Shown here: one piece after another, positions 26,139 to 30,928 of the stretch
Layout: each line of letters begins with the position of its first letter
How positions within the stretch are numbered: the first letter of the stretch is position 1
Assembly: GCA_002389265.1 (NCBI GenBank)
Contig: DGOD01000228.1
Coordinates: 1-30,928 of the forward strand
Direction of reading: 5' to 3'
Length of the DNA: 30,928 nucleotides
Source: Gammaproteobacteria bacterium UBA4475
Lineage (GTDB): Bacteria; Pseudomonadota; Gammaproteobacteria; Pseudomonadales; Azotimanducaceae
Notes under the pieces: model-generated
The model's database searches: none
The model's input: only the letters and a program-made list of their open reading frames with translations
Told to the model about the DNA's origin: nothing
Translations under genes and position numbers: made by a program

Positions 26139-29100
26139 ATGACACAGCTATTGACTATGACAAGCCCGCTTATCGGTCCGTTGACGATTCCCAGACACTC
26201 CGGGGAGCGACGTCACTGGAGCAACCTGCCAGGCAGTGCTTCTTCTTTACTCATTGCCGAGGCGATCGCCCAGGAACAGCAATTTTGTCTGGTGGTTGCG
26301 GCAGACATGCAGTCTGCTGAGCGCATCTATCACGAACTAAACTTCTTTCTCGCCGCTGCGGGCGCAGAGTCGCAGAACCTGGTGCAGCTGTTTCCCGACT
26401 GGGAAACCCTGGTATATGACAACTTCTCACCCCACCAGGACATCATTTCTGAGCGCCTGAGAATACTCAACCAGCTACCGGGCATGACCACCGGGGCACT
26501 GGTCGTCCCGGCGACTACCCTCATGCACAGGATCGCCCCACAAGCCTTTTCTTTGGGTAGCAGTCTAGTGCTGGATGTGGGCCAGAAGTTCGATATCAAA
26601 CATATGCGCCACCAGCTCGAGTCAGCCGCCTATCGATGCGTTGAGACGGTCTATGAACATGGCGAGTTTGCCGTACGCGGCGCGATCATGGATGTCTTTC
26701 CCATGGGCTCTGACCACCCCTATCGGCTGGATCTGTTTGATGACGAGATCGAGTCTCTGCGCACCTTCGATCCAGAAACCCAATTGTCCGTCGACAAGGT
26801 CAACAGTGTTCGACTTCTGCCAGCCCGCGAATACCCACTAACCACAGCGGCGATCAATCGGTTTCAGGATGCCTGGCACCTGAAATTCCACTCCAACGCC
26901 CGCCGCTGCCCGATTTACCAGGACATTTCCCAGGGATTATCGCCACCAGGCGTCGAATACTATCTACCCTTGTTTTTTGAGTCCTCCGCCACCCTGTTCG
27001 ACTACCTGCCGGAACGCGCCTTGGTCATTAGCGAAGATATTGACGCCACACTGCGCCACCACTGGCGCGACGCCGAAAGTCGCTTCGAGAGCCTGCGCTA
27101 CGATATTGAAAAACCCATATTGCCCCCAGAAGATATTCTGTTGACCGCTGACGAACTGTTAACTGCCTGCAACTCAAGACCACGAGTCGACATCAGAGAA
27201 TCCAGCCATCAACAAGGCGATCAGTTCAGCTTCGCGCAACTGCCTGATGTGGCGATCAATGAACGCGGCCAACAGCCGCTGGAGAAACTTCAATTATTGC
27301 TCAAACAGGCGTCCCAGAAGATCCTGATCATCACCGAATCTAATGGCCGACGAGAGGTCGTCGACGAACTGCTTGGTCGCCATCACATCAGCACACAAAT
27401 TGCCGACAGCTGGCCTGAATTTCTGAGCAACTCGGCTGCCGTTCAAATTGCCGTTGCGCCAATGGAACGCGGACTATTATTACCCGCATCGAATCTGCTG
27501 GTGCTCACGGAACAACAATTATTTGGTCAACATGTTCTGCAGAAGCGCCGGCGAGATCGACAAAAAGATAATGCTGCGGAATTAGTCATCAAGAGTCTGA
27601 CAGAGCTGCATATCGATTCACCCGTGGTTCATATCGATCACGGTGTTGGCCGTTATCTCGGTCTGCAAACGCTGTCCATTGACAATCAGGAAACCGAATT
27701 TTTAACTCTCGGCTATCAAGATGACGCGCGCCTATATGTGCCTGTCTCGGCTCTACACTTGATTTCTCGTTATGCCGCCGTTGACGAGAACCTAGCGCCC
27801 CTGCACAAACTCGGTGGCGACACCTGGGAGAAAGCCAAACGCAAGGCCGCAGAACAGGTTCGCGATGTGGCAGCAGAACTACTGAACATCTATGCTCGTC
27901 GAGAGGCCAAAAAAGGCTTCGCTTTTCCTGAGCCCGATGAGGCTTATGAAGAATTTGCGGCAACTTTTCCCTTTGAGGAAACACCCGACCAACAAAACGC
28001 GATTGAGCGAGTGATCAGCGACATGGTCAGAGAAAAGGCCATGGATCATTTGATTTGCGGTGACGTCGGCTTTGGCAAGACCGAAGTTGCCATGCGGGCA
28101 GCTTTTTTAGCCGTGCACGCCGGCAAACAAGTGGCTATTTTGGTACCGACGACACTCCTCGCTCAACAGCACAATGATACCTTCAAGGATCGGTTCGCCG
28201 ACTGGCCCGTATCCATAGAATCTATTTCCCGTTTCAAGACCAAGAAAGAACAGAAGGTCGCCGCTGACAAAATGGCGGCGGGCACAGTCGACATTGTCAT
28301 TGGCACCCACGGACTGATTCAGGCGGGCATGAACTTTAAAGATCTGGGTCTGGTGATTATTGATGAGGAGCATCGATTCGGCGTGCGCCAGAAAGAGAAA
28401 CTGAAATCTATGCGCGCTGAAGTCGATATTCTGACAATGACCGCAACGCCGATCCCAAGAACATTGAATATGGCGATGTCCGGCATGCGCGACCTGACGA
28501 TTATCGCGACGCCACCAGCCAAGCGTCTATCCATCAAAACTTTTGTTCGCCAAGGCAATGATGCCCTCGTAAAGGAGGCGATTCAGCGTGAATTAATGCG
28601 CGGCGGCCAGGTCTATTACCTGCACAACGAGGTCAAGACCATCGAAAGTACAGCGCAAAAAATTCTGGAGATTATTCCAGAAGCCAGAGTAGCGATCGGC
28701 CACGGCCAAATGCGCGAACGGGAATTAGAACAGGTCATGGCAGACTTTTATCATAAGCGCGCCAATGTGCTGGTCTGTACCACCATTATTGAGACGGGTA
28801 TCGACATCCCTAATGCTAATACCATCATCATGGATCGCGCCGATCGATTTGGCCTGGCTCAGATTCATCAGCTGCGGGGCCGAGTTGGGCGCTCCCATCA
28901 CCAAGCCTATGCTTACCTACTGACACCTCACCCCAAAGCGATGACCAAAGATGCAGTGAAACGCCTTGAGGCCATCAGCGAGGCCGAGGATCTGGGCGCA
29001 GGCTTTATACTCGCCACTCATGACTTGGAAATTCGCGGCGCAGGAGAACTACTGGGCGATGACCAAACTGGCAACATGCACAGTATTGGCTTCCCGTTAT

Positions 29101-29633
29101 ATATGGAGATGCTGGATCGCGCTGTCGCTGCGATCAAGGACGGCAAGACACCGAATATGGATCTGCCGCTGAGGGAGGATACGGAGATTAACCTGCGCCT
29201 GCCGGCCTTGATTCCAGAGAAGTATCTGCCTGACGTCCACAGTCGTTTGGTGCTCTATAAGCGCATATCGAACGCCGAGACCAGCGGCCAGTTACGCGAA
29301 CTCCAAGTTGAAATGATTGATCGCTTCGGTCTGCTGCCGGAACAGACCAAAACGCTGTTCAGAGTGACAGCGCTGAAACTGCGAGCAGAGAAGCTGGGCA
29401 TCAAGAAGCTGGACGCAGGACCTGAGGGCGGTAAGATTGAGTTTGCCCAAAGTACCCCCGTAGATCCTTTTACCATTGTGCAGCTGATTCAAACAGAACC
29501 ACATAGGTATCGCCTTCCCAACGCAAATCAACTATCGTTTGATGAGCAAATGGAAGCGTCAGAAACCCGATTCCAAAAAGTTGAGCAACTATTTGAACGC
29601 CTTGAGCAAAAAATTCATGGGAATGCCCACTAA
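26139..29633 (+). CDS. mfd: Transcription-repair coupling factor Mfd
   Basis: An 1164-residue superfamily 2 translocase that removes RNA polymerase stalled at DNA lesions and recruits UvrA. Domains in order: a UvrB-homology module at about 20-330 (LFPDWETLVYDNFSPHQDIISER), the RNA polymerase interaction domain around 490-560 (HIDHGVGRYLGL), helicase motor with Walker A GDVGFGKTE near 640-648 and DEEHRFG near 740, TATPIPRT, the second RecA lobe with HGQMRERELE, ETGIDIPNANT and QLRGRVGRS, and the C-terminal TRCF domain from about 1020 (PEKYLPDVHSRLVLYKRI). Length and motif order are normal. No good Shine-Dalgarno is seen before the ATG. The 3' end overlaps the csiV-like start. Confidence 0.97.
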   Translation: MTQLLTMTSPLIGPLTIPRHSGERRHWSNLPGSASSLLIAEAIAQEQQFCLVVAADMQSAERIYHELNFFLAAAGAESQNLVQLFPDWETLVYDNFSPHQDIISERLRILNQLPGMTTGALVVPATTLMHRIAPQAFSLGSSLVLDVGQKFDIKHMRHQLESAAYRCVETVYEHGEFAVRGAIMDVFPMGSDHPYRLDLFDDEIESLRTFDPETQLSVDKVNSVRLLPAREYPLTTAAINRFQDAWHLKFHSNARRCPIYQDISQGLSPPGVEYYLPLFFESSATLFDYLPERALVISEDIDATLRHHWRDAESRFESLRYDIEKPILPPEDILLTADELLTACNSRPRVDIRESSHQQGDQFSFAQLPDVAINERGQQPLEKLQLLLKQASQKILIITESNGRREVVDELLGRHHISTQIADSWPEFLSNSAAVQIAVAPMERGLLLPASNLLVLTEQQLFGQHVLQKRRRDRQKDNAAELVIKSLTELHIDSPVVHIDHGVGRYLGLQTLSIDNQETEFLTLGYQDDARLYVPVSALHLISRYAAVDENLAPLHKLGGDTWEKAKRKAAEQVRDVAAELLNIYARREAKKGFAFPEPDEAYEEFAATFPFEETPDQQNAIERVISDMVREKAMDHLICGDVGFGKTEVAMRAAFLAVHAGKQVAILVPTTLLAQQHNDTFKDRFADWPVSIESISRFKTKKEQKVAADKMAAGTVDIVIGTHGLIQAGMNFKDLGLVIIDEEHRFGVRQKEKLKSMRAEVDILTMTATPIPRTLNMAMSGMRDLTIIATPPAKRLSIKTFVRQGNDALVKEAIQRELMRGGQVYYLHNEVKTIESTAQKILEIIPEARVAIGHGQMRERELEQVMADFYHKRANVLVCTTIIETGIDIPNANTIIMDRADRFGLAQIHQLRGRVGRSHHQAYAYLLTPHPKAMTKDAVKRLEAISEAEDLGAGFILATHDLEIRGAGELLGDDQTGNMHSIGFPLYMEMLDRAVAAIKDGKTPNMDLPLREDTEINLRLPALIPEKYLPDVHSRLVLYKRISNAETSGQLRELQVEMIDRFGLLPEQTKTLFRVTALKLRAEKLGIKKLDAGPEGGKIEFAQSTPVDPFTIVQLIQTEPHRYRLPNANQLSFDEQMEASETRFQKVEQLFERLEQKIHGNAH

Positions 29634-30600
29634 GCTATCGGTCAAGATCGCTTGCAGGCTGCTATTGTGCCTGCCTATGTTCAGCTTTACGGTGCAAGCC
29701 GCAACCGAGCAGAGTCCAGCGATCGAGCCTCTGAGCACGATTTCTGGCAGCCCGACTACCAGCGAGACCAAGACAGATTACACCGATTGGTATCAGGTCG
29801 AGGTCATCATCTTCGCCCATAAAAACCCGCTCAGCAGCAATGAGATAGCACCGTTCAAGCAGCGTTACTATCCGGCTGTAATGTATGCCGTGACAGCAGA
29901 GGAAGAGTGGGCACCTGAAAACCCACAACAACAAAGTCAAATTGAGGCTTACCTCGATTTGTTCAGCGTCGATAGTCCAGCGCAAGCAGCTGATTCCGCG
30001 CCGGGATTTCTCTTCGAGAGCCGCAGTCAATTCCCTGAACGACCGGTTATAGACGCGGCGATCCCACTTACCGAAGCTGTTGCCGATGTTACTGCCACTA
30101 TTGATACTCAAGCCCTGTTGGCCCAGTTGAACGATAGCACCCATCAAGCTTATGTCGCTCTCGAGCCATCGCAACGCAGCCTGAACAAGATAGTCCGCAG
30201 CCTCAACCGTTCTAAGGATTATGCGCTGATCTCGCACCAAGCCTGGCGACAGCCTTTCGTTGGAGAAACGCAGGCGGTACCCATATTGATCCAGGCAGGC
30301 AAACATCTCGGTGACTACTTTGAGGTGGATGGTACTTTATTGTTTTATCTTTCACGCTTTCTGCATGTCAAAGCAGACCTGTGGTACACCCCTAACCTTG
30401 AGCAGGATATCGCTTTGACCAACGGCACCAAAATGTCAACTAACGACATAAATAAGGAATATCAAGCTGACGTTATGGCAGCCTCAAGCTACCAGCTTGA
30501 CCACTCTAGAAGGATGCGGAGCGCGACGTTACATTATATTGACCATCCGTTGTTCGGCATTCTCATCAAAATTGACGATTATACCGGACCGCCAGCTTGA
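29617..30600 (+). CDS. csiV: CsiV-like envelope protein (DUF2803 type)
   Basis: A 327-residue exported protein. The N-terminus from the ATG at 29617 (or the second ATG at 29623) is a signal peptide: KLSVKIACRLLLCLPMFSF, cleaved around VQAAT. The family hallmark is the motif DWYQVEVIIFAH, and the C-terminus ends with a beta-strand block HYIDHPLFGILIKID. Vibrio CsiV is a peptidoglycan-binding inner-membrane/periplasmic protein that activates the lipoprotein-dependent cell wall synthase system. The symbol is by family similarity only. The frame opens earlier at 29539, but that part is antisense-free mfd coding and lacks a signal. Position directly after mfd is conserved in other gammaproteobacteria. 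Confidence 0.78.
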   Translation: MGMPTKLSVKIACRLLLCLPMFSFTVQAATEQSPAIEPLSTISGSPTTSETKTDYTDWYQVEVIIFAHKNPLSSNEIAPFKQRYYPAVMYAVTAEEEWAPENPQQQSQIEAYLDLFSVDSPAQAADSAPGFLFESRSQFPERPVIDAAIPLTEAVADVTATIDTQALLAQLNDSTHQAYVALEPSQRSLNKIVRSLNRSKDYALISHQAWRQPFVGETQAVPILIQAGKHLGDYFEVDGTLLFYLSRFLHVKADLWYTPNLEQDIALTNGTKMSTNDINKEYQADVMAASSYQLDHSRRMRSATLHYIDHPLFGILIKIDDYTGPPA

Positions 30601-30644
30601 TCGCGGCGTTCCAGGAAAATTGACAGCGCCTGGCAAACTCGACC

Positions 30645-30851
30645 CATACCCGCAATGGTGCAGCCATCACGGGCCATGCGCCATATTGCCGCGGCCTTTT
30701 CTTGCCGCGGTCCCTGGGTACAGGCATAAACTCCCCGAGGTCGACAGAGCATCGATTGATCCTGGCCTTGGAACGTTGCAAGCGCCGCCGGTGTAACGGC
30801 TGCCAAGTCAGCATATTCTTCAAACCCAGTACCGCCGATTATGGCCGGCAC
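30645..30851 (-). pseudogene. Remnant of S-methyl-5'-thioinosine/thioadenosine phosphorylase
   Basis: A degraded purine phosphorylase of the MTIP/MTAP family. The minus strand frame starts with GTG at 30851 and reads PAIIGGTGFEEY, the family N-terminus. After about 20 poorly matching residues it jumps to GVYACTQGPRQEKAAAIWR and MARDGCTIAGM, which in an intact protein of about 245 residues lies near residues 180-210. Roughly 130 internal residues are therefore missing. Family similarity stops near 30645 and the frame ends at 30579 with unrelated residues. In Pseudomonas aeruginosa the intact methylthioinosine phosphorylase gene occupies the same place after mfd and the csiV-like gene (from memory). 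It is almost certainly not functional. Confidence 0.72.
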
Positions 30852-30928
30852 TGGCGTGGCCGGATCCGGTGGATCGGCTGAGCAACCCTACTCATGTTTT
30901 TTTGCTACCGTGCTAGTCGCGGTTTGAG

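Noticed and set aside
29662..30306. 214-codon minus strand open frame
   Set aside because: Antisense to the csiV-like gene, with Cys/Arg-rich composition typical of a shadow frame.
1..30928. CRISPR arrays, insertion sequences, tRNA or rRNA genes, phage genes
   Set aside because: I saw no regularly spaced repeats, transposase motifs, cloverleaf-like sequences or phage proteins; gene content is chromosomal core.

Overview
The window reads as a chromosomal core segment from a gammaproteobacterium, probably marine or salt-adapted. The six-gene Na+-translocating NADH:quinone reductase operon, TtcA, BolA, YheU, TesA next to YbbA/YbbP, YaaA, Mfd and a CsiV-type protein are all typical of that class. 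As I remember it, the order nqr operon, long-form gap, mfd, csiV-like gene, methylthioinosine phosphorylase also occurs in Pseudomonas aeruginosa. I cannot name the genus. I see no rRNA, tRNA, insertion sequence, phage gene or CRISPR array.

Layout. 89-2691: yheU on the minus strand, diverging from an OmpR/TorR-type response regulator and a REC-HPt protein that carries the decayed front part of a histidine kinase ATPase domain. 2672-9474: ttcA, a secreted polysaccharide deacetylase, the ybbP-ybbA ABC exporter, tesA diverging from ybbA, and a YgjP-type metallopeptidase. Several of these genes meet tail to tail with overlapping ends. 9505-13107 (minus strand): a secreted FecR-like protein, a strong intrinsic terminator, then a CHASE2 class III adenylate cyclase closely followed by bolA and the YgjP-type gene. 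13564-17048 (plus strand): yaaA, an ATP-NAD/AcoX-type kinase, a secreted MORN-repeat/NTF2-like protein and a NUDT19-like Nudix hydrolase, with two stop/start overlaps. 17123-17151: a bidirectional terminator. 17204-23098 (minus strand): nqrF to nqrA, transcribed nqrA first. 23400-26081 (minus strand): an N-terminally extended GAPDH and a membrane-anchored retropepsin-like aspartic protease. 26139-30600 (plus strand): mfd and a csiV-like gene. 30645-30851 (minus strand): the wreck of a methylthioinosine/methylthioadenosine phosphorylase gene.

How the genes work together. The nqr operon encodes one membrane complex that couples NADH oxidation to sodium export. YbbA and YbbP form one ABC transporter. 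The response regulator and REC-HPt protein are probably parts of a phosphorelay whose kinase lies elsewhere. FecR and CHASE2 cyclase are plausibly an envelope-sensing pair feeding cAMP signalling, but this is inference.

I found no clearly new multi-gene system. The best leads are the kinase-less REC-HPt relic, the phosphorylase remnant in its ancestral position, and the FecR/terminator/CHASE2 cyclase/bolA arrangement.
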